Notes: generated by a model from the sequence alone, not told the origin. A stretch of DNA of 64,000 nucleotides from Notospermus geniculatus (GCA_002633025.1 NMRB01000222.1:447707-511706), one strand, 5' to 3'; shown: positions 9,536-20,053, numbered from the stretch's first letter. Numbers and translations are program-made.

Positions 9536-12500
9536 ATGTCGACAAGAAACTACATCCCGAGGGCGCTGCCCTCCGGGACGAAAAATAACAAACTTGGAAA
9601 CACGGGAGTCAATGCGAATATGCAGCCATCTGGAAAAGGAGTCGTACTGCAGACTGGACTCGCAGACATTGTAGCAAAGGCCACCCTATCAACCATGACG
9701 GATATCAACCTAGACCTGGCGACCATGGATTTGTCTACTTTATCGCAGTGGTGGGACGTCATTTACATCCATCTGACGAACATCATCACCACCGGCAAAT
9801 GCGCAGTGGAGTCAAACATCCTGCAAACTTACAAGATGATTTTATCAGAACTCACGGACATCTTGCACGTAGAATTTAAAGACAGGACTACATACCACAC
9901 TGTCGTACCGGCTGGCCCTGTACAGAACAAAGTTTACAGACCTTCATCCTACACCTACTCCGAAGAAAGGACCTACGCCAACGCCGATCGTCAGGCTGGC
10001 GGTACCATACCGGGTGGATACAAAGACCTTTATACAAGATGCCATAACAAATACAAGACGCTCGAGACGACGCTAGGAAAAGTGCCGGTGTATAGAGATC
10101 AGGTTGAACAACAGGTAAAGGAGATCGGACAGGAATTTGTGTCTGACATGACGCGCATGGTGGCAAATGAATGTGCCATAGCCGAAAAGTCTCTCCAAAC
10201 AGGCTTTGTTATGTTGCTCCAAGAGATTGCCAGTCGAAGATGTGTTCCCGTTCCGCTGCTCCAGGTCATGAAGACTTACGCTACTGACTTTACCAACGAT
10301 GCCGCAATGCAAATGAGTGAAAAGGAATCGCTCCAATTGAAAATCAAGGATCAAATCAGATACAGAAAGTTAATAAAGGAGCTGATCAAATTGGATAATG
10401 CGGACACATATCTACTATCTCGTGATCCATACTTATTCAAGAAAAAAATGTTAATGGCTTTTAAAAAGCTGGGAGAAGCCGACGGAGACGATGATGCTGT
10501 AAAGAACAGAAAACATGACCCCAGGTATACTGCGACGCTGACAGATTCGGAGGGTGTGGAACACGTTATCGAGGGTCACATGTTTATGTCAGAACATGCA
10601 TGCAAGATGTTCGCCAGTGAATTGGGTGTCGAAGTCGGCATTAAGAAGGACAAGAGACCGCTTTATCTACTTCCCACTGAAGCCTTGAAATTTCCGGACA
10701 AAAGCTTGTTGAAAACCGTGGTGTTGGGCGACCAACCGGATCCCCAACCGGATAGAGTAAAAACTCTGAAAAATGACGCAGGTATTATGATCCCCGACAA
10801 CGAGAATCCAGATCTGATGACAGCTTCCAAGATGGAGATTGCCGGTTCCATATTGGAACTCACCGAGCGCGGAAGAGAAATATTCGAACCCAACTCTGCA
10901 TCAGAAAATGCAGCTGCGGCCTCAGGTTCCAACTCTGGTGGTCGTATAGTCCCGATGGCCCACTGGCCAATCGAACACGAAACTCGGTTCATCCGAGGAG
11001 ACGAAGGCGAAATCTACACCCTAGAACCGGTCAAAATATACGAAGGAAAGCCATCCCCTACCGTTCATTGCCGTAATCTACTCACGAACGTAACGATGAA
11101 TGTGTTCAACAGAAACTTTTGTTTTGATTCCTGGCTCAACTCCATACTGTGTGCAAAACCTACCAAATACATAGCCGCAGTGAGATTCCAGCGTCCGGAC
11201 GTACACAGTTACATGCCCTCCATCAAAGCACAAACGGTAACCTTTACGGACAGGGAATTGATGCTTGCGGCTTTGGATCGAGATGTGCACGTCGCCAGTG
11301 ATTTGATAAAAGCCACGAATGATAACTTGCGGATGGCACGCACACTTGCGCACGATGCTGAATCTGCTGAATTGAGGGAAGACATTCTCGACAAATTGAC
11401 CATCAGCGAAAACTGGGAAGAAATTTATGCAACTTATTACGACAACAGAGGCGGCCAGATAGAAGGTGACGGTATTACCTTGAAGGGTAACAGTATGTGC
11501 GAAGATGCCAAACAACAACTCATGAGTAATGAGGTGGCACCTCTTTTCAGGAGGGGAGTACAAAATGTCATAGATCCAGTGACATTAAACACCGAGAAGG
11601 TTTTTGCTGCAGAAAAAAGAAAAGTGGTTCACGAAATGCCGCCGTACATAATGGACATGCCGGCCAGAAAATGCAGAGGTAGTCAGTTGCTGTCTCAGAT
11701 TGCGTCCGATGTGGAAATGGTCAAGAAAATCAACGATCACTTCCGCCTCATCCAGAATTACCTACTCAGCATACGTAGCAATGGGTTGAATGGCAAAAAA
11801 GATCACTTGTTCTACTTTGACGCTGCTCCGGAGGACGGAGAATCAAGTTTTCTTCCGAGAGACGAAAAAAATGCAGTGATGAAGGTGCCGGGTTCTTGTA
11901 ACGTCACGCAAGACAAATATCTGCAGTGTGTACTTGAACTACTTCAGTACTTTACAGCAATGTATAAGAACTTGTACAAAACTGCATCGTCAGGAACAAG
12001 AATAGATGGAGATGAGGGTTTGAAGGCTGTCAATTATCTGTTTGACACAGACAAAAGTGCACCGTTCAGAATATTTCTGTTGGCGCTCTTACCTGTGCTT
12101 GTTCACGGTAGGGTAAAACTAATCATCCACAACAGAAATGATCTGGCAGCCGAGAAAGTGGACGTCAATGGGCCGATGGGCGCCATAGTTACTGCCTCCG
12201 TCCAACCGGCGATGCAAGGATTCCTCAACTACGAAGGTGCAGCGGGAGAAAATGAGGTGGACGAAATGACATTCCAGGGTAAAAATAGCGACCACACTCA
12301 AATGTTGGACAAAGCAGCTTACCCGATGACGATGGTGGGCAGCGGAAATATGATGGACCTGTGCACTGGCGGATCCAATCCACTCATCAGAGTATGCACG
12401 GCCATAATGGGCTACGACTACAACTCTCCCTTTGCTCTGTACAGACAGGTTCAGAACAAAGTCTACTTACCGTTTGTGGTCAGATTCTATTGTAAGTATA

Positions 12501-13687
12501 AAATAGCCAGCGATAATGTGATGTTGCTGAAACCCGAAGGGATCACCGGTATACAGAACGGAACGAGAATCGACACCAACTCCAACAACGTGAATGGCGA
12601 CACTAAGTTCCACTTTACCGTGGGTATAAAGACCTGCACCAACCACAGAATAGCTGCTGGGGTGACGATGAAGACCATTCACCAAAATCCGCAGTTGGAG
12701 AACAACTCTGTTAATAGCGACGAGGTCCCCATCATCAACCTGGACTCTTACAATAAATCCAGACAAGGAAACTACACCAACATGCTGAACAGTGACTTTG
12801 AGAAAGGATACATCACAGAGGCAGATTACGATGTAATGACGCAAGAGTTGGGCAAAATCGAGAATAGCCAGCATTCGCCGTTACCCAGCGAGATAACGGT
12901 GGACTCGAACGGCTCGAATGTGGACGGTTCTAGTGTACACAATTTCTTTAACGATTACGTGTACGTGATCGAACCGGCCGTCCGTAACACGGTTACCTCA
13001 GAGCCAACAGCACCTTTGGGATTCCCGCTGTACATGGCTCGGAACACCGCAGCCAACGAAGGTGCGAAAAATCCTTTCGTACAATTCTATGTAGAGCCCG
13101 ACCCTCTGGCAAGTGAAAACGTGTTTGCTTCTAATTTCATGTCCTTGTACATGAGTAAATTCACTTGCAACGGGTTGAAGATGACCAATCGATTTCAAGT
13201 CAGCACCACTTGTTTCAGTCACAACAAAGTGGCCATCAGCGCTACTCGGGCAGTGTTCGAGTACATGTACAAGTTGTCGGAGTCTAGCAGAAATGCCGAT
13301 CTCGGAAAGGAAGAGAAACTTCTGTTGTCCAATTTCACGCTGGAAAAAAATTTGAAGGATTCATCTGACCTCACGGTGCGTGGGGTGTCTTTTCTCAATC
13401 CTGTAATCGACCCTCAATTCGGAGACAACGATTTCACCACCAGCATGGGACTCTCTACACCGGACAGCCAAGGTACAAGTTGGGATTTTTACCGTCAAGT
13501 CGAGAAACGTCTCTATAGGTACAAGTGTGGAGTTGAGAGTGAAACTCTGGTTGATCCCAACGGAGTACCGCTGTACGAAGGTGGTGGCGAAGGTTTCACT
13601 CCAGAAACACCAAGCGACTGGGGAGCGAACGTTTATTGGATTAGAGGGCCATGGTCGTCCAACAGATTGATTACTGCCCCGCTGTAA
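9536..13687 (+). CDS. Probable major capsid protein of a malacoherpesvirus-like virus, 1383 aa
   Basis: The start at 9536 (MSTRNYIPR) is preferred over the first ATG of the open frame (9470), whose 22 extra codons look non-coding. The protein is large, soluble, without a signal peptide or membrane span, and even in composition, as expected of a shell protein. Its length is close to that of the ostreid herpesvirus major capsid protein (about 1370 aa) and herpesvirus capsid proteins in general (about 1300-1400 aa). It is followed at once by smaller same-strand genes that could supply triplex, protease or scaffold functions, as in herpesvirus capsid gene clusters. The call rests on size, composition, context and general resemblance. 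A structure or profile search is needed to raise it. Confidence 0.65.
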   Translation: MSTRNYIPRALPSGTKNNKLGNTGVNANMQPSGKGVVLQTGLADIVAKATLSTMTDINLDLATMDLSTLSQWWDVIYIHLTNIITTGKCAVESNILQTYKMILSELTDILHVEFKDRTTYHTVVPAGPVQNKVYRPSSYTYSEERTYANADRQAGGTIPGGYKDLYTRCHNKYKTLETTLGKVPVYRDQVEQQVKEIGQEFVSDMTRMVANECAIAEKSLQTGFVMLLQEIASRRCVPVPLLQVMKTYATDFTNDAAMQMSEKESLQLKIKDQIRYRKLIKELIKLDNADTYLLSRDPYLFKKKMLMAFKKLGEADGDDDAVKNRKHDPRYTATLTDSEGVEHVIEGHMFMSEHACKMFASELGVEVGIKKDKRPLYLLPTEALKFPDKSLLKTVVLGDQPDPQPDRVKTLKNDAGIMIPDNENPDLMTASKMEIAGSILELTERGREIFEPNSASENAAAASGSNSGGRIVPMAHWPIEHETRFIRGDEGEIYTLEPVKIYEGKPSPTVHCRNLLTNVTMNVFNRNFCFDSWLNSILCAKPTKYIAAVRFQRPDVHSYMPSIKAQTVTFTDRELMLAALDRDVHVASDLIKATNDNLRMARTLAHDAESAELREDILDKLTISENWEEIYATYYDNRGGQIEGDGITLKGNSMCEDAKQQLMSNEVAPLFRRGVQNVIDPVTLNTEKVFAAEKRKVVHEMPPYIMDMPARKCRGSQLLSQIASDVEMVKKINDHFRLIQNYLLSIRSNGLNGKKDHLFYFDAAPEDGESSFLPRDEKNAVMKVPGSCNVTQDKYLQCVLELLQYFTAMYKNLYKTASSGTRIDGDEGLKAVNYLFDTDKSAPFRIFLLALLPVLVHGRVKLIIHNRNDLAAEKVDVNGPMGAIVTASVQPAMQGFLNYEGAAGENEVDEMTFQGKNSDHTQMLDKAAYPMTMVGSGNMMDLCTGGSNPLIRVCTAIMGYDYNSPFALYRQVQNKVYLPFVVRFYCKYKIASDNVMLLKPEGITGIQNGTRIDTNSNNVNGDTKFHFTVGIKTCTNHRIAAGVTMKTIHQNPQLENNSVNSDEVPIINLDSYNKSRQGNYTNMLNSDFEKGYITEADYDVMTQELGKIENSQHSPLPSEITVDSNGSNVDGSSVHNFFNDYVYVIEPAVRNTVTSEPTAPLGFPLYMARNTAANEGAKNPFVQFYVEPDPLASENVFASNFMSLYMSKFTCNGLKMTNRFQVSTTCFSHNKVAISATRAVFEYMYKLSESSRNADLGKEEKLLLSNFTLEKNLKDSSDLTVRGVSFLNPVIDPQFGDNDFTTSMGLSTPDSQGTSWDFYRQVEKRLYRYKCGVESETLVDPNGVPLYEGGGEGFTPETPSDWGANVYWIRGPWSSNRLITAPL

Positions 13688-13708
13688 AAAGGCGGATAAA
13701 AGACATTC

Positions 13709-14578
13709 ATGGAAAGTGTATCGTATCCGAAATTTAAGTATGACTGGTGCAAATCTCTATTCGAGCATTTTCTCAAGCACGCGAGACGGCGGAACAAACA
13801 CGCCGTCGCATCGCATTGCGACTGGTGTAAAGTTGAAAAGGGTTCAGATAGGATGCACATTCCGTTGAACGCTAATGGTCATGATGTTCGGTTATATAAA
13901 GTTATGGTCGTCGGAGCTGTCATCGCGCCCGTCATAAGGAAGATGATAAGAATTTTTTTCGAAGACACAGAAAAACAATGTGCCGGATCCAACAGTGCGG
14001 CTTTACATAAAGGCCGACTGACGGAAGATCAATGCATTCAAATCTTAAAAGATTATCCCGAAGAAAAATATGTTAACGACTACGACCTATCATGCGACAA
14101 TAAGTTAAAGTCCATGTTGGATAGATATTGCATCAACTTTCAGTTTTTGCTGGAAGCAGAAGCAGAAGAGGAAAAAGAGGGATCTCTCGTACAGAAAGTA
14201 CTCGAGCTTCCCACAAGAGTCGGTCAGTACACACCCTTCGTCGAACACAGCACTGGATTTCAAGTAGTAGCTTCCAGGTACGAGGCACTGTGTCCTCGAA
14301 GTGCCACCGAACTACCTGATCCGGACAACCTCTGCTTTTCTGACGTTAAATTTTTACTACTTTGCCTACATTTACAAGGATTGGTTGCGGTCACCCCAAC
14401 CTATAATTTGAACGGTTGGTCGTCTGTGATAGGCACTGACGCAATTCTGTATCTAATAGACAGACACAGGTTAAATCAAAATTACGCGCAGCTGTTGGAC
14501 GAAGGAGTAAGGGAACTGGAGCAGGCAATCTACAACATAACTAACGATGGCGACTGGAATGAAGAGAAAGCAACATAA
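13709..14578 (+). CDS. Unknown viral protein downstream of the capsid gene, 289 aa
   Basis: It starts 21 bases after the capsid-gene stop. The N-terminal third has a basic patch (ARRRNKH) and a CDWC pair. A hydrophobic stretch around residues 69-80 (VMVVGAVIAPVI) is short for a membrane span. The C-terminal third is helical with an aromatic-rich core. Its end overlaps the next gene by 32 bases. Position and size would suit a small triplex-like capsid protein, but I see no diagnostic motif. Confidence 0.65.
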   Translation: MESVSYPKFKYDWCKSLFEHFLKHARRRNKHAVASHCDWCKVEKGSDRMHIPLNANGHDVRLYKVMVVGAVIAPVIRKMIRIFFEDTEKQCAGSNSAALHKGRLTEDQCIQILKDYPEEKYVNDYDLSCDNKLKSMLDRYCINFQFLLEAEAEEEKEGSLVQKVLELPTRVGQYTPFVEHSTGFQVVASRYEALCPRSATELPDPDNLCFSDVKFLLLCLHLQGLVAVTPTYNLNGWSSVIGTDAILYLIDRHRLNQNYAQLLDEGVRELEQAIYNITNDGDWNEEKAT

Positions 14579-15731
14579 TTTTGACAACGACTACGTCCAA
14601 AAAATAGCCAAGACTTCTAGCGAACTGCGGCTTTTCAAGAACATTTTCGTCAACAGGTGGAATGCCTTTGATTCCATGGGGAACGAATTGGCAGCCGAAC
14701 AGATCATGGCATTTGAGCACAACGAGGTGGAATTTGACAGCAATGGCATCAACCGTGCCTTTTTCAGAGTATTGAAAAAAATGCGTTCTTATCGCCCGGT
14801 GGTGTTTTCGGGAGATACGCCATGTTCCATTCACACGGTAGAAAACACCAGACAAGGCCAATTAACGGTAAACGTCATAAACACGGGAACTTACGATCTA
14901 CACATAGACACCGACGTGGGGGTGGTGCCAACTCCGTGCGAATCTCCGAGATATAGCAGACTCAAATCTAAAAATACAAATGACGAACTGTTCGTCCTCC
15001 AGACTGTGAACAGAATCAAGCACATCAGACATCTAAGAACTTTCCTCACCACAGTGTTAAGTTTACGAGATGTGTTTGACGTGACCGATGTAGAAATCAG
15101 CGGCGGTTACATTCGTCTGGATGGCACCACGGCCGGTGTGAGTTCCTACGGATTCACGGACAATCAATTGTTGAAGGCGAAGGTAGAATTCCAGGCCACC
15201 GTAGAAAGCATAATAGCAGACGACCTGAAAGACAATCTGATATGGTTGGACATAAAGTCGTGCGTGTTGGCAAAGGCCAAGGCCGGCAGTGGAACGTTGG
15301 TGGAACTTGGAGGAAAACGGAAAATTGGAGACTTCGACATTATGCGAGCGGTACTGGATGCCTCGAGTGACTGGTTCGACTCTGGTACCAATGACACAGA
15401 AGACGTGACCAAAGGACTCATCAAAGTGATCAAGGAAAAGAAAGACATCGATCCGGATCACATGAGAAATTTCCTCATGGACGTGGCAAATAAAGCCGAT
15501 GCACCCACCACGATGGCGGCCGCCAAGGCAAAAAAACACGAGTACGCCAGAAGTACAAACTACATTCGTGCTTTGTTGTCACATAACAAAACGATGAGGT
15601 CACACATGGAAAAATTGATCGAATACGTTCGGACCTTTGACCTACCTTCTGTAGGTCGTGTGATGACAGGTAAAAGAACTGCGGTGTTCCAAAATGAAAT
15701 GTTTGATATTAGTCTGAACGGAGAAATCTAA
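14547..15731 (+). CDS. Unknown viral protein, possibly capsid-associated, 394 aa
   Basis: The gene overlaps the preceding one by 32 bases, with ATG at 14547. The protein is soluble with a basic N-terminus (MKRKQ), a central mixed alpha/beta region and a Lys/Ala-rich C-terminal segment. No signal peptide or membrane span is visible. As the second gene after the putative capsid gene it is a candidate triplex component, on context only. A polyadenylation signal follows 36 bases after the stop. Confidence 0.65.
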   Translation: MATGMKRKQHNFDNDYVQKIAKTSSELRLFKNIFVNRWNAFDSMGNELAAEQIMAFEHNEVEFDSNGINRAFFRVLKKMRSYRPVVFSGDTPCSIHTVENTRQGQLTVNVINTGTYDLHIDTDVGVVPTPCESPRYSRLKSKNTNDELFVLQTVNRIKHIRHLRTFLTTVLSLRDVFDVTDVEISGGYIRLDGTTAGVSSYGFTDNQLLKAKVEFQATVESIIADDLKDNLIWLDIKSCVLAKAKAGSGTLVELGGKRKIGDFDIMRAVLDASSDWFDSGTNDTEDVTKGLIKVIKEKKDIDPDHMRNFLMDVANKADAPTTMAAAKAKKHEYARSTNYIRALLSHNKTMRSHMEKLIEYVRTFDLPSVGRVMTGKRTAVFQNEMFDISLNGEI

Positions 15732-15766
15732 AGTGCTGTCAAAATCTGTATTTGTATATTGTATAC

Positions 15767-15772
15767 AATAAA
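15767..15772 (+). terminator. AATAAA polyadenylation signal
   Basis: AATAAA lies 36 bases after the stop of the 394-residue gene. It may end a transcript shared by the capsid gene and the two genes that overlap or abut it. Confidence 0.5.
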
Positions 15773-15811
15773 ACAATCTAGTGAGAATTCTATTCACGTC
15801 ATGTTGGGAAA

Positions 15812-17074
15812 ATGGACAGGGTGGAAAGGCATGCCACTCTGCCTCTTGATAATCCACAGCTATTTCTCAAAGCTATGGAGCGTGACTATGCATCTCACAC
15901 AAGCATTGTATCCGGCGGGGAACCGTTCAGCATGCTCAAACCTCGAGGTAATCCCACGGAATTGAAGGAAATGTTGGAGAAACATCACTGTAAGAGGCGA
16001 GGTCCGCCGATGAATGGGATTCAACTACCAATTGTCTTGTTGTACCCGTCTCCTAGTTACATAAAATGCGTAGATCACGCATTCCAAGACGACGTGTCGT
16101 GGAGTCACTTCGGTGCCGACATGTTCCATCAAATCGATAGAATCGGTGAGATCATGATTTACGTCATTGCTCTAGAAATCGTGTCTACTCTGGAGACCAA
16201 ACCTATAGTGGTGGACTTAGAGGTCGGACTGGCGGAAGGTAAGAAAGGAGAACCCAGTGCTGACGACATGAATAAAGTTGGCGTGGCTGCGGGTGACGTT
16301 CTGATGTTGGGTACTAACCCGCCTACGAACACCCGACCTACCAACTTGGCAAACAATCTGACCGGTGCGGGTCGTAAAGGTACGACCATCAGTGCTTTAC
16401 AGATGAAGAAGAACCAGAGGGTCCGAGAAATGACCAGTCTGTACCTACCGTTATTGGCAGATCTACACCAACAAACCAAAAATCTGAAAAAAGACATCGT
16501 TCGGTCTATGTTGTGGCACGTGTCTATTGGATGCGTTCCCGAAAGAGATAGAAAAGAAAGGACCACGAGACTGAATGATATAAGAGTCGGATTAGATAAA
16601 GACACCGTCGAGGTGTTTCTGGGTCGAATTCATAAAGGCAATGACGATCAAAAAGGAGACCCAAGTGAAAAAAGGAAAACGTTTGTCAAGAAGGCCGTAT
16701 ATCTATTGACGGAGGCTATTGCAAAAACGCCCGTTCTTACCTGTGACAAGAAAGATAGAAATAATTTGATCATTACAGACTATGGTGGAATATTAAAAGC
16801 CACAAATTACAGCGGTGATGAAGTTGACTTTTTCAGTTACAACGACTTGGCACAGGATGACCAGCAGGAAGACGACTGGGGTTCAATAAGAAGGAATAAG
16901 AAAAAAAATGCAGATACACGTAGTTTTGGCTTAGACAGTGACCTGAATTTTATAACCAAATCAGAGTCTTTTCTTTCGAAGCTATTTCCAGTGGAATGTC
17001 AATATCGGTTCATGTCGCGCAACCAAGCCGTATACAGTCAATCAAAAAGGAGACTCAGACTATCATCGTGGTGA
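15812..17074 (+). CDS. Unknown viral protein, 420 aa; 3' end overlaps the next gene
   Basis: Intact frame from an ATG at 15812. The protein has a compact N-terminal domain, a central Asn/Thr/Gly-rich linker containing GAGRKGT, and a basic C-terminal part with KNKKK and Arg-rich ends. I checked for the herpesvirus S21 protease triad because a protease would be expected near here. The GRKGT resembles the assemblin GRRxGT stretch, but the residue at the catalytic Ser position is Gly, so I do not call a protease. The last 79 bases overlap the next gene in the -1 frame, so the two could be one longer gene read by frameshifting or split by a one-base error. Confidence 0.65.
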   Translation: MDRVERHATLPLDNPQLFLKAMERDYASHTSIVSGGEPFSMLKPRGNPTELKEMLEKHHCKRRGPPMNGIQLPIVLLYPSPSYIKCVDHAFQDDVSWSHFGADMFHQIDRIGEIMIYVIALEIVSTLETKPIVVDLEVGLAEGKKGEPSADDMNKVGVAAGDVLMLGTNPPTNTRPTNLANNLTGAGRKGTTISALQMKKNQRVREMTSLYLPLLADLHQQTKNLKKDIVRSMLWHVSIGCVPERDRKERTTRLNDIRVGLDKDTVEVFLGRIHKGNDDQKGDPSEKRKTFVKKAVYLLTEAIAKTPVLTCDKKDRNNLIITDYGGILKATNYSGDEVDFFSYNDLAQDDQQEDDWGSIRRNKKKNADTRSFGLDSDLNFITKSESFLSKLFPVECQYRFMSRNQAVYSQSKRRLRLSSW

Positions 17075-18843
17075 GAACTCTTCCCGAAGAATCGGAAGAT
17101 ACACTAAATGCCAAACTGGAAGAGGAGATCACAAGTGACGCTAAGAAGAAAAAGTCTGCGAAGGACAAGAAATTGTCAAAAGCAGTAACAGACGAGTACA
17201 TCAGTGCCGAGTTGGATAAGTTGGAAAAAAAATCAAAAGTCGCCAGGAAAAATACACCCGAGGACGTAAAGCGGTCGCTGGTAGGATTGCCAACAATGAG
17301 CCTGGTGGCAGAAAACACTCAGGGTGGGAGCGAGTTTGACGACATCACTACATCAGCCGGACTCAAAAGGAGAATTGACGACTTGGCTTTGACCGAACGT
17401 ATCAATTCTTTGACTAGTATCATGGAAGCCGGCGACATGGCGACTACGTCTAAAGCAGCGGGAAATAGAATTTTTCAAGTTCCTACCCAGGTTCCGTGTA
17501 CGATGAATGCTTCTACGGTAGCCTCTATGCCCAGTGCAATGGATTTAGGTGCCGCTCAGCCCGACGACAAAGTGCGCAAGACGGTTAGGCGGAATATGAA
17601 TGAGATCGAAATGCAGAATGCCCTCGACAAGTCCAACAAACAGTTGACAAAACTGAATAAACAACTGGGAGCCTCTCAGAACGAACAGGACAATCTCAAA
17701 TCCACGGTACGCACACTGTCAGTGGATAACAAACTGAAAAAGATCACCGTGGATAAATTGGAAAGCGACATGTATCACATGACGGTGGATAAGAAAAACA
17801 TGGAAAAGAAATTGAATGCGAAGGATGAAGTGATAGATCGGATGAAAGATATGCTTCACGAAGTTATGAAGCAAACCAACATGACTGCAGAAGAAAGGAA
17901 TCAATTGCTGTCGTTATTAGTTAAGAAAATCAACCCCTCTACCGGTGAACTGGCCATGCAAATCAACGCTTCATCCGATCCAATGTCGATAAATGTTTCT
18001 GGCGCCATCAGGTCCCTTTTTAGAGTCTTGCAATCGCGTCACTACGAAGAGGACCTCCGTGTGTCCGCGAAAAGAAAACGTGGTGAGGATGACAGTGGCA
18101 ATAAAAAATGCCGCAATAAGAATCGTGGCCCCGTTATGGAAAAGGGAATAGACTTGGATCCATACAACGTGATGTCTAGGTCCACCGTAGAGGTTATACT
18201 GGCCGAATTGGACATAGTGGTGAAAGCTATAGTACCCAACACCATATCTAAAAACGAGATGGATTTTAACAACTCTATACTGAGCGAAAGGTGGATGCAC
18301 GACAGACTAATTAACGAATCCATCACGGAGGTGGATAAGCTCCACAAGACTCCTGCCAATATATTAATGGACACCATGCACCTCAAGATGATCGACGTCT
18401 GTCCCGTAAGGGGTCTCCGTGAACACCTTAAGAATATAAAGTCTGAAGCCGGCATCGGTCACAATCTTGGTGAAGGGAGCGTCAAGTACATGAATGCCGT
18501 ATTTCCCAAGAATAACAAAATTAATGAGCTCGAGAATACTCTGCAAACTCAATGGAACGAGGAAATTAGACGCGAGTTTAAATTGTTCGGTGACTGTTAC
18601 ACGCAAAATGGACAGAAACTCTCGACTGGCTACGCTTCAGAAAGGACAGTGTACGATTTTGTTATTCCATATCTGAAGAAGACGTTAGGACATGTGATGA
18701 ATTTCAGCAGGTGTGATCGGTATGTGTATTTATTACCCACTTTAGAAAAGAATTATAAAACAGGTGAATTTGACGGTAGCCTGTTAGGTCTACTAGACAG
18801 CTTCTTTGACAGATACGTTAAATTTCGCTCCTCATCACAGTAG
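16996..18843 (+). CDS. Coiled-coil viral protein with nuclear-signal-like patch, 615 aa
   Basis: The first in-frame ATG is inside the previous gene. The N-terminal 100 residues are Lys/Glu-rich and low complexity. A long coiled coil spans residues about 190-300 (NEIEMQNALDKSNKQLTKLN onward). A basic bipartite patch KRKRGEDD...KKCRNKNR near residue 360 looks like a nuclear localisation signal. The C-terminal 230 residues are globular. The layout (coiled coil, then linker, then globular end) would suit a capsid scaffold, portal-associated or tegument protein, but none is recognised. The start is uncertain because of the overlap and possible frameshift with the upstream gene. Confidence 0.65.
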   Translation: MSISVHVAQPSRIQSIKKETQTIIVVRTLPEESEDTLNAKLEEEITSDAKKKKSAKDKKLSKAVTDEYISAELDKLEKKSKVARKNTPEDVKRSLVGLPTMSLVAENTQGGSEFDDITTSAGLKRRIDDLALTERINSLTSIMEAGDMATTSKAAGNRIFQVPTQVPCTMNASTVASMPSAMDLGAAQPDDKVRKTVRRNMNEIEMQNALDKSNKQLTKLNKQLGASQNEQDNLKSTVRTLSVDNKLKKITVDKLESDMYHMTVDKKNMEKKLNAKDEVIDRMKDMLHEVMKQTNMTAEERNQLLSLLVKKINPSTGELAMQINASSDPMSINVSGAIRSLFRVLQSRHYEEDLRVSAKRKRGEDDSGNKKCRNKNRGPVMEKGIDLDPYNVMSRSTVEVILAELDIVVKAIVPNTISKNEMDFNNSILSERWMHDRLINESITEVDKLHKTPANILMDTMHLKMIDVCPVRGLREHLKNIKSEAGIGHNLGEGSVKYMNAVFPKNNKINELENTLQTQWNEEIRREFKLFGDCYTQNGQKLSTGYASERTVYDFVIPYLKKTLGHVMNFSRCDRYVYLLPTLEKNYKTGEFDGSLLGLLDSFFDRYVKFRSSSQ

Positions 18844-19044
18844 TGCACTGTCCGAAAACAATTAGAGATGAAGGCGCTGACATTTTTATGTTAGAGCAGA
18901 AGGCAGTCGACAGTATGACGCATGGTGAAGCAGGGCGGAAGGTGTTCTGAGTGCGGTAATGGTTCATAGCAAAACTGGGAAAAGACCTAGAAGTGAAACT
19001 ATCACGAGAGTGTCTCAGAAAGTAAACATCATCTACCGATAGAC
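18844..19044. other. Short spacer without gene
   Basis: I see no open frame, repeat or clear promoter element in these 201 bases between two same-strand genes. Confidence 0.4.
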
Positions 19045-19635
19045 ATGAGTGGTTTACTTCGATATTCCAAAACTAAGATGGCATCAGAGCAGAAGAAGAA
19101 AAATATCAAATCGAGGCATCGAAAACTACAGATTTCGGCACCCACGTTGAAGGAAGAACAACCGGACAATGTCACTTCTCCGAATACATCACCAAAATCG
19201 TCAGAAGAATCCATCAAGATACACAGCCGACCAAAAATTGAGCAAAAATCTCCACAAATCTTCTCTAACGTTTCGTCAAAACTCAGAACTAACATTGAAA
19301 ATTGCATTGTGAACAACATGCACAGGAAAGAGCAGGAGAACACATTTGAGAAAGTAACGGCATACAGTTTGGAAGAAGATGATAGAGAGGATTCAAAACT
19401 ATTACCCAAACAAATTCCCGGCCGCATTTTTACAACCGATGTACCAATTTACGAGGTTGCCGTCGCCTGGAATGGGGGTGACGGCCATCCGATAAACTCG
19501 ACTGTGTATGTGAACAAATCAGTGGCCGACATGTTGAAACTAGCTTCTTCGGCTACCGGTACTACTTTAGTAAACTGCTTGGCGTCCAGCATTCGCAAGG
19601 TGACCATTGAAAACTCTTCCCTCCTACTGGATTGA
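19045..19635 (+). CDS. Unknown viral protein, 196 aa
   Basis: The N-terminal 110 residues are Lys/Ser/Pro-rich and probably disordered, with basic clusters (KKKNIKSRHRK) suggesting nucleic-acid or nuclear binding. The C-terminal 75 residues, beginning near IPGRIFTTDVPIY, are ordered and beta-rich. No membrane segment or family signature is seen. It ends 561 bases before the convergent RRM gene. Confidence 0.6.
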   Translation: MSGLLRYSKTKMASEQKKKNIKSRHRKLQISAPTLKEEQPDNVTSPNTSPKSSEESIKIHSRPKIEQKSPQIFSNVSSKLRTNIENCIVNNMHRKEQENTFEKVTAYSLEEDDREDSKLLPKQIPGRIFTTDVPIYEVAVAWNGGDGHPINSTVYVNKSVADMLKLASSATGTTLVNCLASSIRKVTIENSSLLLD

Positions 19636-19779
19636 TAACTCATCTCGAACCTTTGGATTTCAAAAAGAGGGTAGCTACCGGTACTGAGAAATGCAGGGGA
19701 TGTTTCGTGTATGGAGATCAACCAGCACAAGACAATAAACGAAAAATAATAATTTTCTCTGTATGAATATACATGAATA

Positions 19780-19990
19780 TACAGTAAGCTCGAGTTTAAA
19801 CCACCGGTTCATAAGCACACCCACAGTCGAAATGGGAGTGAATAAAACATATTACAACTACGCTGAATGGCTGGAAATGCTTGTACGATCACAACCACAT
19901 GATGGAAAGAATAGTTGCTGAAGGGCTAGGGTGAAACTGACCCTACAATGGGCGTGCTTATGAACATTAAACTCGAGCTTACTGTATCTT
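19780..19990. repeat. Imperfect inverted repeat in a convergent spacer (arms about 38 bases)
   Basis: The left arm 19780-19822 and right arm 19949-19986 are inverted copies beginning with TACAGTAAGCTCGAGTTTAA. They differ by a 6-base insertion in the left arm and two or three substitutions. The enclosed 126 bases contain an AATAAA and a small AGGGT/ACCCT hairpin. The pairing could mark a replication origin, a small foldback insertion or a termination structure. Confidence 0.7.
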
Positions 19991-20053
19991 CAGCGAGTCT
20001 CCGTTTTTTTGGCATGCTGTACATGTACTGTTTTCAAAATGCAATGGCTGAGC

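Noticed and set aside
15812-17074. Herpesvirus S21 maturational protease
   Set aside because: GRKGT resembles the assemblin GRRxGT stretch, but no catalytic Ser/His pattern is present.
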